Assembly: GCA_010692635.1 (NCBI GenBank)
Contig: JAAHGL010000013.1
Coordinates: 1 to 52,869, forward strand
Direction of reading: 5' to 3'
Origin: Symploca sp. SIO2C1
GTDB lineage: Bacteria > Cyanobacteriota > Cyanobacteriia > Cyanobacteriales > Coleofasciculaceae
DNA length: 52,869 nt
Positions 44,068 to 52,384 of this stretch are shown in pieces. The notes beneath the pieces are model-generated. The model did not search any database and was not told the DNA's origin. It saw nothing but the letters and a program-made list of their open reading frames with translations. Positions within the stretch are counted from its first letter, which is position 1, and each line of letters begins with the position of its first letter. Made by a program: the position numbers and the translations under genes.

Positions 44068-44142
44068 ACCACAAAGACACAAAGAGCACGAAGGGAGAAA
44101 AGAAGAACATACATTCTCTGTGTCCTCTGTGACTCTGTGGTG
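44068..44142. repeat. Dispersed palindrome with ACCACAAAGACACAAAG arms, copy 2
   Basis: Arms like those at 41251-41325, centred on GGAGAAAAGAAGAACATACA, ending CTCTGTGACTCTGTGGTG. It directly abuts the truncated Rpn-type gene. Confidence 0.85.
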
Positions 44143-44333
44143 ATGTTTACTCCTTCTCTCTACCTAGTGCGATCGCTTTTCCAGCGATTGTCGCTCGTTG
44201 CCATTTTCTGGATTGGCAGGAATCGATCGCTTTCCTTTCAAAACGCTATTCTAAGGGAAAGAAAAGGCGAGCAAACCCCACCGTATTTTTTGTCGAGGTT
44301 CAATTTCAAGAGGATGAGCGGATTTACCATCGC

Positions 44334-44942
44334 TTGTTTGCAGAACTATTTGTGTTTCTGCAACAGAACCCCGAGTTCACCAACTGGCAGGCTGTGGTGA
44401 TTTTTCCGAGTAAATCCCTAGAACCAGAGGATGTAGGACTGTATAGCTTATTACTAGAAAGTTCTCAAGTCCAGCGTTTTTACCTCAATGAACTAGAACA
44501 GATGCAACCATTTTCAGTAGCCATAGGACTAATGCAGCTGATTGTCGCATCCCAGAAACGAACCCCAGCCAGAGCCAAACAACTGTTGTCACAAGTAGAA
44601 CAGCAATCTTTGCCATTTCCCAAAGCAACTATCATAGAATTGCTAGAGACTACAATGGTGTATAAATTTCCCTTATTGAGCCGTCAGGAGATTGCCGAAA
44701 TGTTAGGACTAGCTGAAAGCATCAAAGATACAAGAGTTTATCAAGAAGGTCTCGAGCAAGAAGGACAAACATTAGTGTTGAAGCTGTTGAGCCGAAAAGT
44801 AGGTAAGCTTCCGACAAAATTGGAGTCGCAAATCAAGGCATTACCTTTAGAGAAACTCGAAGAATTGGCTGAGGCACTGTTAGATTTCTCAACCCTGGAT
44901 GATTTTAGGGCTTGGTTGCACAATAATAACCCAGGACAATAG
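44334..44942 (+). CDS. Rpn/DUF2887-DUF4351 type nuclease-like protein, 5'-truncated
   Basis: 202 residues from the first ATG. The same frame is open upstream and encodes NPTVFFVEVQFQEDERIYHR (from about 44275), the conserved E-x-Q nuclease core of the PD-(D/E)XK Rpn family that normally precedes LFAELFVFLQQNPEFTNWQA. The residues before that do not resemble the family, and the region further upstream is a palindromic repeat, so the 5' end has been lost or replaced. The remainder is normal: VIFPSKSLEPEDVGLYSLLL, and a C-terminal DUF4351 part (LVLKLLSRKVGKLPTKLESQ, ALLDFSTLDDFRAWL). Family members are recombination-promoting nucleases. This copy is probably inactive. Confidence 0.72.
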   Translation: MFAELFVFLQQNPEFTNWQAVVIFPSKSLEPEDVGLYSLLLESSQVQRFYLNELEQMQPFSVAIGLMQLIVASQKRTPARAKQLLSQVEQQSLPFPKATIIELLETTMVYKFPLLSRQEIAEMLGLAESIKDTRVYQEGLEQEGQTLVLKLLSRKVGKLPTKLESQIKALPLEKLEELAEALLDFSTLDDFRAWLHNNNPGQ

Positions 44943-45031
44943 TGCGATTGCCTAAGGCACCACCGTAGGTGATCGTTCATATCACATAGCAAACTATTAG
45001 GGTGAGAATGATTGCTTAATCTGAAACCTAA

Positions 45032-45301
45032 TCATTTCCGCCGCTTTCGTTTCGACTTGGGTGGTGTTTGGTGTGCTCCAAAGTATTTTTCACTACGATA
45101 ACGCAACCATACTCTTAACTGTTGCGGAATCTGGTCTTTTTGTTCTTTGGTTAGGGTATTGTAAAGAGCTAAGGCTCGCTCCCTTTCTCCGCGACAAGCA
45201 GCATTATTATGAGCATCCCAGTAGCTTCGAGCAACCCGAATTCGCCGACAGACTTCTTTGATGAGTGCTTTGTCTGTGAGGGGTTTTTCTTGTTTTGTCA
45301 T
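45032..45301 (-). CDS. Small conserved hypothetical protein
   Basis: 89 residues, basic and helical: LTDKALIKEVCRRIRVARSY, WDAHNNAACRGERERALALY, QIPQQLRVWLRYRSEKYFGA and a Lys/Arg tail. The composition and the R-V-W-L-R-Y-R-S-E-K-Y-F motif resemble a cyanobacterial family of unknown function. GGGAA before the ATG may serve as a ribosome site. The basic tail suggests nucleic-acid binding, which is only inferred. Confidence 0.6.
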   Translation of the reverse strand: MTKQEKPLTDKALIKEVCRRIRVARSYWDAHNNAACRGERERALALYNTLTKEQKDQIPQQLRVWLRYRSEKYFGAHQTPPKSKRKRRK

Positions 45302-45436
45302 GGTGCAATTCCCTATCTTGGCAATCTGAGTGAGGTTATTGAGTCCAATGCCTAGAAAAAGAAATACCTTTCGTGGCTATGTTTATTCCTTAAAATAATA
45401 ATCCAATTCTTATGATTCAAACTAGGAGCACAGAAC

Positions 45437-46243
45437 ATGGATGTAGAAACCCTTCAAGGACAGCCTGCAAGTATCCTGGGTTTAGGAGGACACCAGGCTA
45501 TGGATACATCTTGTGCTGCACTGGCATTGGAAGCAGGGATTAATTATTTCTTTTTTTACAATCTCTCCCATGAAAAATTGCTGAGTGGCTTAAAGCCAAT
45601 AGTGGCAACTCAACGGGAGCAGGTATTGGTAGCAACAGGTAGTAGCGATCGCAATTTGGATCAGCTGCGACAATATCTAGAACAGGTGCGTCGCTACCTA
45701 GATGTTGATGTGGTGGATGTCTTTTTTGCTGAGTATATCAATCCTTCAGATGACATTACTCAGGTTGGGGTTGTTCTGGATGAACTATGTGAGTGGAAAG
45801 AAAGAGGTTTGATCCGTTACGTAGGAGCAACTACCCATAATCGCGCGATCGCTCTAGAGTTGATTAACAGTGGTAAATGTGAGCTGCTCATGCATCGCTA
45901 CAATATGGCTCACCCCAAGGCACAAGAACAGGTTTTCCCGATGGCACAACAAGCTGATATTCCAGTTGTAGCGTTTACTTGTACTCGTTGGGGAAAACTT
46001 CTACAAGGGCATCCAAATTGGCAAGGAGAAATTCCGACAGCGGCTGATTGTTATCGCTATGCACTACATCAAAAAGCAGTACGCTTGGCTTTAACCGCAC
46101 CACAAACCCCAGCAGAATTGGAGGAAAACTTGAGTGTTTTTCAGACTCCTGAACTTTCTGCTGAAGAGGTGGAACGATGGGAAGAGTATGGAGCATTGGT
46201 GTATGGGGATGGGCAAGATAGGTTTGAGACTGGATGGCTTTGA
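45437..46243 (+). CDS. Aldo/keto reductase family protein
   Basis: 268 residues forming a TIM-barrel aldo/keto reductase-like protein. Recognisable parts: ILGLGGHQAMDTSCAALALE, AGINYFFFYNLSHEKLLSGL, VVDVFFAEYINPSDDITQVG, ERGLIRYVGATTHNRAIALE and HRYNMAHPKAQEQVFPMAQQ. The usual catalytic Tyr in D-T-A-x-x-Y appears to be replaced (NYFFFYNLSHEK), so substrate and activity are uncertain. It is shorter than the typical 310-340 residues and lacks the C-terminal NADPH loop signature. AGGAGCA is a good ribosome site. Confidence 0.75.
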   Translation: MDVETLQGQPASILGLGGHQAMDTSCAALALEAGINYFFFYNLSHEKLLSGLKPIVATQREQVLVATGSSDRNLDQLRQYLEQVRRYLDVDVVDVFFAEYINPSDDITQVGVVLDELCEWKERGLIRYVGATTHNRAIALELINSGKCELLMHRYNMAHPKAQEQVFPMAQQADIPVVAFTCTRWGKLLQGHPNWQGEIPTAADCYRYALHQKAVRLALTAPQTPAELEENLSVFQTPELSAEEVERWEEYGALVYGDGQDRFETGWL

Positions 46244-46378
46244 TTTAATTGCTCAATCCACTGTGGCTGATTCGATGTTGGCATCTTCATAAAGCATTTC
46301 CAATGTACCCGTATATTCCATGCTCTCCAAGTGGAAAGTTTTGCAATCGTCATTTCAATTACACTCTAGTACATAAGT
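46244..46378 (-). other. Possible gene-end remnant beside the MITE
   Basis: On the minus strand a short open stretch gives CKTFHLESMEYTGTLEMLYE followed by about ten residues and a stop (at about 46253). It has a protein-like composition but no start codon, and lies on the far side of the MITE from the CHAT gene. It does not resemble a CHAT domain end. It may be the tail of another disrupted gene. Confidence 0.25.
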
Positions 46379-46605
46379 AGGGTTTGCTGAATAAGTAACA
46401 AGTAACAAGTAAAAAGTAACAAGTAAGAAGGAATGAAGCATTTATCCTCGTGGGTGAGCACTTCCATTCTCCAAGGTTACTCAGGGATTTCCCATGAAAG
46501 TGCAAGGAAATTGAACCCATCGATACAATTTCCTTGCACTTTTTCAGGGTAAAAATGCTTGAAATTCTTGTCTGGCATGGCTTCCACACTTATGCAGCAA
46601 GCCCT
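46379..46605. mobile_element. MITE family A copy 3, inserted in the TPR-CHAT gene
   Basis: The ends AGGGTTTGCTG and (reverse) AGGGCTTGCTG with 227 bp between them. On the minus strand it reads GTGGAAGCCATGCCAGACAA and AGTGCAAGGAAATT, closely matching copy 1 at 18545-18770. Flanking tetramers are AAGT and AATT, an imperfect duplication. It also has a hairpin of GTGCAAGGAAATTG arms. Its minus strand is open in the CHAT frame and adds about 42 foreign residues before a stop at 46477. Confidence 0.82.
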
Positions 46606-48987
46606 AATTAGGAGTTCACCTGACACCTGAGATTCAATTTGTTCCAACTCATCGTCAACATATTCTAGGGAGGAGTAGCCGTGACGAGCTTCCGTGAGTC
46701 CAGCAGTTAAAACCCTTAAGCTTTTGCGTTCCAAAGGTTTAGGGTCTAATAATTCTAAACCAGTTGTTAGGGCAACACTATACTTTTCTAGCAAATACTG
46801 TTGACCATCATAGAGGATTGACATGGGAACATTGCGCAAGTCCCCGTCTAGGACAAATACTAAAGTTTGAATCTTACTCTGGTTGAGAGTTGACTCAATT
46901 GGTTGTATCAACCAGTTATACAGCTGTTGAGACAAACTCTGAACTTGTTTCAGGGTGTGGATTAATTTGAGATTTTCCCGCAGTTGGGCAATGGTATGGT
47001 CAAACTCCTGCTGTGATAAACTAGTTTGGTAGTGGCGTAAGGGTTGCTGAGGTAACTTCAGAATGATCTCCAGACGACCATCCAAAATAATTGGATAGAT
47101 GACAGCTGCTGTAGCATTACTCTGATTCACCAGCTTGTCTATTGTGATAGCTTTATTGTTTAGTAAACTACACCGTAGATAGTCTTCTAGTTCAGCTAGT
47201 TGTAACTCCTCTATTACCTCACGGGCTTGAGCTAGTTCTGTTTCCTTTGGTTCTGATTGTAAGAGCAAATCCACTAGCTGCCGATAAATAGGTTCGACAT
47301 TTTCTCGAAAGGAAAATTGCATGTCATTGATGGTAATCAAGTCATATCGAACAGAAGTGAGGGTTTTGATGGCTTTGGTGTAATGTTCTAGTGCGCTTTG
47401 GGTATCTCCCTGTTGTTTGAATAAACGCCCTAACTGCCATTCCCAGAGGTAGCGAATATCAGGGGATTGCAGTTCCTGGGATAAGATAAGAGCTTTGAGG
47501 GCTTGCTGGGTTAGCTTTTGAGCTTCAGATAATTGCCCAGTCAGCTCATAGAGACTCCCTAATTGTCCGAGAGCATAGGATTGTGCTCTGTGATCTTGCA
47601 AGCTTTTAGACTGTTGAACAGCTGTTACTAAAATTTGAGCAATTTCTTGCCAGGAAGGGACTTCTATCAGTCTTTCGCCTTGTGAGGCAGAAGGCAGGAG
47701 GCAGGAGGCAGAAGGGAAGATTCCTTCATTGTTCTGCCTTCTTTTCATACCATCTTGGAGACTTCTGATACAAGTCAAACTCCGGGCAAAATTGAGTTGG
47801 GCGTAGATAGTTGTACGACTTGGAGGTAGAAACGCGATCGCATTTTTGATTTCTGGTAATAGTGGAGCTGTATTTAACGATTTTCCTGTCTCTACGAACA
47901 AACTTAGCTGATTGAGTTGGGCTTGAAGTTGCAGAAGCGGTGAGTCAGATGTGGTAGCTGCTTGTTGATAGTGACTTAGAGCAGTTTGATAATAATCTTG
48001 AGCTTCTTTTTGATTGCCAATAGCTATTGCTAGCTTACCCAACGCTTGCTCCGTATTACCTAATTCCAGCCAAGCCGAAATTTTGGCTTTCGGGAGGGCA
48101 AACTTTTCCGCTACTGCCAAACTTGCTGCTAAAAATTGCTGAGACTTTTTGAGGCTACCAACTTCCCTGTAAGCTTTACCTAGGTTCCTCAATCCTATAG
48201 CTTGCAGTTGAGAGTCTGATGATGTTTCTAGAACTTGGGCAACCTGGTATAAGGTTTTTTTTGCCTGACTGTTTACTCCCAAACCCTGTAGAGCTTTGGC
48301 TTGGTTAATTAAACTAGTAATAACTCCCTTCTGATTGTCAGCTTGGGCGTAGTTAGCAGCAGCTTGCTTCCAGGTTGCTAGAGCTTCTTCCAACTCTCCC
48401 TTTGTCCATTGCCAGCGCCCTTTAGTATTCAAGGCTTTGGCGTAAATTTCTAAGTAAGTTTGGGTGTTAGCTGAGTTTGGCTGATTTTTAAGTAAATCCA
48501 AACTTTTAGCGATCGCTTTTTGAGCCTCCTGCCAGTATCCTAGATGTTGATAAGCTAGAGAAAGATTACTCTGCACCAATGCCAGACTTAGGTTATCCTC
48601 TTCAGTTGCAAAGACAGCTGCTGCTTGCAGCCAGATTTCTACCGCTGCTGAGTACTGTTGAGCTTCATAGAAATTTATCCCCTGTTGTAGTAGCGATCGA
48701 GCATTGGAGTTGAGAGCCTGTTTGCCAACAGAGTCTAGTGCAAGAAGGCAGGAGGCAGAAACCATCCCTAATCCCTCCAAGGAGGGGAACAGGAGGCAGG
48801 AAGGAAGAAAGCTTGTACGGTAAGCTTTTTGACTTTTTTTCACGCTTTGGTTATTGCTGCTGTGCTGCACTAGTGGAATTATCTCAGCCGTTTCTGGTAT
48901 CTGTTGAGCTGACAGTACCGGAACAGATAAGCTAGTAATTAGCCCCAAAAGTGCTAGCAAGATGAGTTGAATTATCCGGCGGTACAT
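46477..48987 (-). CDS. TPR-CHAT protein, truncated by a MITE
   Basis: 836 codons, of which about 794 are native. It has a signal-like N-terminus (about 1-28), TPR repeats from about 95 to 560 (LSLAYQHLGYWQEAQKAIAK, LGQLGSLYELTGQLSEAQKL) and then the start of a CHAT caspase-like domain (ELQLAELEDYLRC, LVFVLDGDLRNVPMSILYDG, YSVALTTGLELLDPKPLER). It stops being homologous at VDDELEQIESQVSGELLI; the remaining RACCISVEAMPD... comes from the MITE. The CHAT His and Cys catalytic residues, which follow this point, are lost. Two segments (about 58-84 and 411-433) are repeat DNA read in frame ([11 protein letters not shown] and similar). Probably non-functional. Confidence 0.85.
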   Translation of the reverse strand: MYRRIIQLILLALLGLITSLSVPVLSAQQIPETAEIIPLVQHSSNNQSVKKSQKAYRTSFLPSCLLFPSLEGLGMVSASCLLALDSVGKQALNSNARSLLQQGINFYEAQQYSAAVEIWLQAAAVFATEEDNLSLALVQSNLSLAYQHLGYWQEAQKAIAKSLDLLKNQPNSANTQTYLEIYAKALNTKGRWQWTKGELEEALATWKQAAANYAQADNQKGVITSLINQAKALQGLGVNSQAKKTLYQVAQVLETSSDSQLQAIGLRNLGKAYREVGSLKKSQQFLAASLAVAEKFALPKAKISAWLELGNTEQALGKLAIAIGNQKEAQDYYQTALSHYQQAATTSDSPLLQLQAQLNQLSLFVETGKSLNTAPLLPEIKNAIAFLPPSRTTIYAQLNFARSLTCIRSLQDGMKRRQNNEGIFPSASCLLPSASQGERLIEVPSWQEIAQILVTAVQQSKSLQDHRAQSYALGQLGSLYELTGQLSEAQKLTQQALKALILSQELQSPDIRYLWEWQLGRLFKQQGDTQSALEHYTKAIKTLTSVRYDLITINDMQFSFRENVEPIYRQLVDLLLQSEPKETELAQAREVIEELQLAELEDYLRCSLLNNKAITIDKLVNQSNATAAVIYPIILDGRLEIILKLPQQPLRHYQTSLSQQEFDHTIAQLRENLKLIHTLKQVQSLSQQLYNWLIQPIESTLNQSKIQTLVFVLDGDLRNVPMSILYDGQQYLLEKYSVALTTGLELLDPKPLERKSLRVLTAGLTEARHGYSSLEYVDDELEQIESQVSGELLIRACCISVEAMPDKNFKHFYPEKVQGNCIDGFNFLALSWEIPE

Positions 48988-49070
48988 CTTGGTAAAGCAG
49001 GAAGATTAAGAGTACAGAATGAACTACACCAATGACCAATGACTAATAACCAACAACCAATAACCAATAA

Positions 49071-49448
49071 CTAATTAGAATTACGACGCCCTAGTTCATA
49101 AACACCACAACCCATACAAGCAAGGATACCCATACTAATTGCCCAGCTGCCACCTAAGCTCCATTCAACTCCCCAGTTACAAAGCGCTCCCACCACTAAA
49201 AAAGGCACGATGCTAAACATTGAAGCATAGAAGGCATTTTGAGCTTCCCTAGCATTGCGGGTTCTTTCAAACTCCTCTTGTGAAGTATATAGCGATCGCT
49301 CAGCAAAGTTAAACCAGCGCTGTAGTTGCTCCATCACCCATTCACTCAAGGGGGAGAAACCTAAGTATAGTGCCAAAGACCACAAAGCTGCACCCGCAAT
49401 CATTGTTGTATTTAGCTCGATTTTAAAAGGAAGAATTTCAGTGAGCAT
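49071..49448 (-). CDS. Membrane hypothetical protein
   Basis: 125 residues with about three hydrophobic segments: MIAGAALWSLALYLGFSPL, FSIVPFLVVGALCNWGVEWS and SWAISMGILACMGCGVYEL. The middle part is amphipathic (LQRWFNFAERSLYTSQEEFE). It looks like a conserved cyanobacterial small membrane protein; the function is unknown. It precedes the TPR-CHAT gene on the same strand by 83 bp of CCAATAA-type repeat, so the two could be cotranscribed. Confidence 0.65.
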   Translation of the reverse strand: MLTEILPFKIELNTTMIAGAALWSLALYLGFSPLSEWVMEQLQRWFNFAERSLYTSQEEFERTRNAREAQNAFYASMFSIVPFLVVGALCNWGVEWSLGGSWAISMGILACMGCGVYELGRRNSN

Positions 49449-49649
49449 TAGTTTAACTTAATTGGCAAGAAGCCCCACACCTGTATTCCTAGAATCAGCG
49501 TGGGATGAGTTTTCCAGTAGAATTTAGGTATAACTTTGGTTATTGTTTATGATACCAACCTATGAAAACAGCAGTCTTGATTCTTTCTTTGTCAAGTTAC
49601 AAGCTCATATTTTGTCAAACCGGGTTGAAACGTTGACTTTTTCCATGAC

Positions 49650-49716
49650 TGGGTGGAACGAAGTGAAACCCAACATAATGTAGGAGGAGCGTTGGGTTGC
49701 GCTATCGCTTCACCCA
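49650..49716. repeat. Dispersed palindrome with GGGTGGAACGAAGTGAAACC arm
   Basis: The arms 49650-49675 and 49691-49716 (GTTGGGTTGCG...CACCCA) form an imperfect long hairpin of a type common in cyanobacterial intergenic DNA. Confidence 0.7.
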
Positions 49717-49747
49717 ACCGACCTCTTCCCTCCTGCCTTGTTTCTTA

Positions 49748-49804
49748 AAAGATTAGCCATTAGCCATTAGCCATTAGCCATTAGCGCATGAGCGTGTTTC
49801 TTCA
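49748..49804. repeat. CCATTAG array ending in a CGCATGAGCGTGTTTCTT tag, copy 2
   Basis: It is the same composite as 34013-34076: GATTAG, a CCATTAG run, then CGCATGAGCGTGTTTCTT, here directly downstream of msrB. Confidence 0.9.
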
Positions 49805-49808
49805 GAGC

Positions 49809-50207
49809 TCACTCTTGCTTCTCGAATTTCAGAGCAGCAGAATTCATACAGTAACGCAAACCTGTTGGTTTAGGGCCATCGTTAAATACATGTCCCAAAT
49901 GAGCGTCACAGACAGCACATAGCACTTCAGTGCGTCGCATGAACAAACTGTTATCTGCTTCTTCTTTGACATTTTCTGCTTCTGAAGGCTCCCAGAAACT
50001 CGGCCAACCTGTGCCAGAATCATACTTGGTGTCTGAGTTGAACAGCTCTATATCGCAGCAGATACATTTGTAGATGCCCTTTTCCTTGTTATTGTAGTAT
50101 TCTCCGGTGAAAGCTCTTTCCGTACCTTTCTTTCTAGTAACCTGGAACTGTTCTGGTGTCAGCTGCTGTTTCCACTCGGCTTCTGTCTTTTGTACTTTAG
50201 TAACCAT
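49809..50207 (-). CDS. msrB: Peptide-methionine (R)-S-oxide reductase MsrB
   Basis: 132 residues of normal length. It repairs Met-R-sulfoxide in proteins using thioredoxin. The two structural zinc CxxC pairs are C48-C51 and C97-C100. The signatures [30 protein letters not shown] and the catalytic C120 in [13 protein letters not shown] are all present. N-terminal residues [20 protein letters not shown] are typical. It has no signal peptide, so it is cytoplasmic. Confidence 0.97.
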   Translation of the reverse strand: MVTKVQKTEAEWKQQLTPEQFQVTRKKGTERAFTGEYYNNKEKGIYKCICCDIELFNSDTKYDSGTGWPSFWEPSEAENVKEEADNSLFMRRTEVLCAVCDAHLGHVFNDGPKPTGLRYCMNSAALKFEKQE

Positions 50208-50337
50208 ACCCTAATGTTTGTGATACTTGATGTTGCCAACTTCAATGTGGGGTAACAGTTTGCTAATGCAGCATTCTGCCTCGTCGTAAAGAAAACCCAC
50301 ATTTTGATACTTAACTTAACATTAGCATCAACTTAGA

Positions 50338-50600
50338 AAGCTGGGGAAGCTGGGGAAGCTGGGAAGCTGGGGGAGCTGGGGGAGTTGGGGAACTAGGGAA
50401 GCTGGGGGAGCTGGGGGAGCTGGGGGAGTTGGGGAACTGAGGAAGCTGGGGGAGTTGGGGAACTGGGGAAGCTGGGGGAGACAAAGGAAAAACTTTCAAT
50501 TAGCAATTAGCAATTAGCAATTAGCCATTAGCCATTAGCCATTAGCAATTAGCCATTAGCCATTAGCAATTAGCCATTAGCCATTAGCAATTAGCCATTC
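50338..50600. repeat. Tandem repeats: 9-bp CTGGGGAAG class, then 7-bp TTAGCAA/TTAGCCA
   Basis: A 140-bp run of CTGGGGAAG/CTGGGGGAG units (50338-50480) is followed by TTAGCAA and TTAGCCA heptamers (50499-50600), which reach the kinase stop codon. This region plus 50208-50337 has no gene. Confidence 0.95.
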
Positions 50601-52232
50601 TCAATTCCCTAGCTGTTGACGCTTGTATAAGTTGGTTACTTTTTCATCCACCAGTATCTCTTCTCCTCGATATACCCGCAGGCTAGCATCTGTGAAATCT
50701 GTGTTCCTCAAGCCAGGAACCTCATATTTATAGGTTCCATTCTGAAAACCTTCCCTTCCTCTCCAAGGAACTTCAATACCATTACCACTACTTTTATCTT
50801 GTCCGATATAGAATCTAGGACGTCGATTTCCCCCACAGACAGCAAAATGAAACGAAGCAGTTTCTCCTACAAGGTGAAGGTTCGTATTACCGGGACATTT
50901 AGTAAAAACATCTTCTGGAGATAAGGCAGAAGCAATGTAACTGGGAAAAACTTGATCTAAATCAGAAGAGATTGGTGGTGGAGTTGGTGGAGATGAAGGT
51001 GAAGGTGAAGGTGAGACTGTAGGCGGTGGGTTTGGTGAAGCTGGTGTTACAGGTGAGGGTGGTGTTACGGGTGAAGGAGAAACAATAGGTGAGGGTGTAG
51101 GAGTTGGCTGAACGGTTTGTGAGATTTCCTCAGATCTCTTAGTGAGTATAAGACCAGCGATAATAGAACCACCAATTAAACTACCTGCGATCGCACTAGC
51201 AATAATTATACCTCTGCTACTTCCTTGATTAGCAGGAGGATAGTTAGTCGGTTGTACTTTTCTCGGAGATACCGCCTGGGTTGGAACATGGGAATTGGTT
51301 CTACTGGATGATTGGGTTGCCGCTGGTGTTGGAGACGGAATAGTTGGTGGTATGGGAGCAGGAATCGTTGGTGGTATGGGAGCCGCAGGAATAGTTGATG
51401 GCATGGGAGCAGTTGAACCCTTCAAAGCATCAAGCATTTCTCTAGCCGTGGAGTAGCGATCGCGTCCATGAGACTTGATTGCTTTATCCAAAACTGCTGC
51501 TAAATTAGAGTTAGCGATCGCAGCATCTTTTTGCCAAATAATCTCACCTGTTAGGGGTTCTGTTTCTAACTGTTGAGGCAGCTTACCACTTAACAAATAA
51601 ATTGCTGTTAAGCCTAAACTATACAAATCACTAGAATACATTGGTCGTCCCACTGCTTGCTCGGAAGGCATAAATCCGGGGGTACCAATAACAATGGAGC
51701 TAGTGGAATTTCCTTGAGAATTTACCACTGTTCCCATGGTTTCTCTCACCGCGCCAAAATCAATCAAAACAGGCAAGCCATCGGAGGAGCGCAAAATAAT
51801 GTTATCTGGCTTAATATCTCGGTGTACAATCTGCTTACTATGGACATAATCTAGTACAGGCAAAATATTGAGCAATATTTTCTGCACTGAACCTTCGCTA
51901 AATGAACCCTGTTGTTGTACCAGATTGGTGAGAGTTGCACCTTCAATAAATTCTTGAATTAAGTAAAATTGTCCGTTCTCAGAAAAATAAGCGTATAAAT
52001 TTGGAATCTGGGGACTACCCGCTCCTAGTTCTTCAAGAATAGCTGCTTCTCGCCCAAACCGGGTTTGCACCAACTGGTATACTTGTGGATTATTAGTCAC
52101 AGGTTTAAGTTGCTTAATCACACAATGACGACCAGAAGGCATGTGGGTATCTTCTGCCAGAAAAGTTTCACCAAACCCACCACTTCCGAGAGTGCGGATT
52201 ACTCTATAGCGATTATTTAGTAGTGATTGCAT
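50601..52232 (-). CDS. Serine/threonine protein kinase with TM and extracytoplasmic domain
   Basis: 543 residues. The kinase domain covers about 9-270: glycine loop LGSGGFGETFLAED, Lys40 (CVIKQLKP), catalytic HRDIKPDN with D139, DFG at 158-160, and GTPGFMPSEQAVGRPMYSSD in the activation and APE region. A Pro/Thr-rich stretch follows (PPTIPAPIPPTIPSPTP), one helix at about 343-365 (IASAIAGSLIGGSIIAGLIL), a Pro/Ser linker and a C-terminal beta-rich domain (LHLVGETASFHFAVCGG, RPRFYIGQDKSSGNGIEVPW) outside the membrane. This layout is typical of cyanobacterial Spk kinases. The kinase appears active; the ligand is unknown. Confidence 0.93.
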   Translation of the reverse strand: MQSLLNNRYRVIRTLGSGGFGETFLAEDTHMPSGRHCVIKQLKPVTNNPQVYQLVQTRFGREAAILEELGAGSPQIPNLYAYFSENGQFYLIQEFIEGATLTNLVQQQGSFSEGSVQKILLNILPVLDYVHSKQIVHRDIKPDNIILRSSDGLPVLIDFGAVRETMGTVVNSQGNSTSSIVIGTPGFMPSEQAVGRPMYSSDLYSLGLTAIYLLSGKLPQQLETEPLTGEIIWQKDAAIANSNLAAVLDKAIKSHGRDRYSTAREMLDALKGSTAPMPSTIPAAPIPPTIPAPIPPTIPSPTPAATQSSSRTNSHVPTQAVSPRKVQPTNYPPANQGSSRGIIIASAIAGSLIGGSIIAGLILTKRSEEISQTVQPTPTPSPIVSPSPVTPPSPVTPASPNPPPTVSPSPSPSSPPTPPPISSDLDQVFPSYIASALSPEDVFTKCPGNTNLHLVGETASFHFAVCGGNRRPRFYIGQDKSSGNGIEVPWRGREGFQNGTYKYEVPGLRNTDFTDASLRVYRGEEILVDEKVTNLYKRQQLGN

Positions 52233-52339
52233 AAACTTGCCTCAGTTTTGTGGCTTTAAGGTATTGATTCAGCTAACTTTATTTTATTCCTTCGGTTGGT
52301 GTCCAAGAGATCGTGCGTTACGCTATCGCTAACAGCACC

Positions 52340-52370
52340 CTACAGCACTCATTACTCATTACTCATTACT
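52340..52370. repeat. Heptamer array (ACTCATT)n
   Basis: Four copies of ACTCATT lie between the small membrane protein gene and the kinase gene. Confidence 0.9.
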
Positions 52371-52384
52371 TCTTCCGTTCCTGT

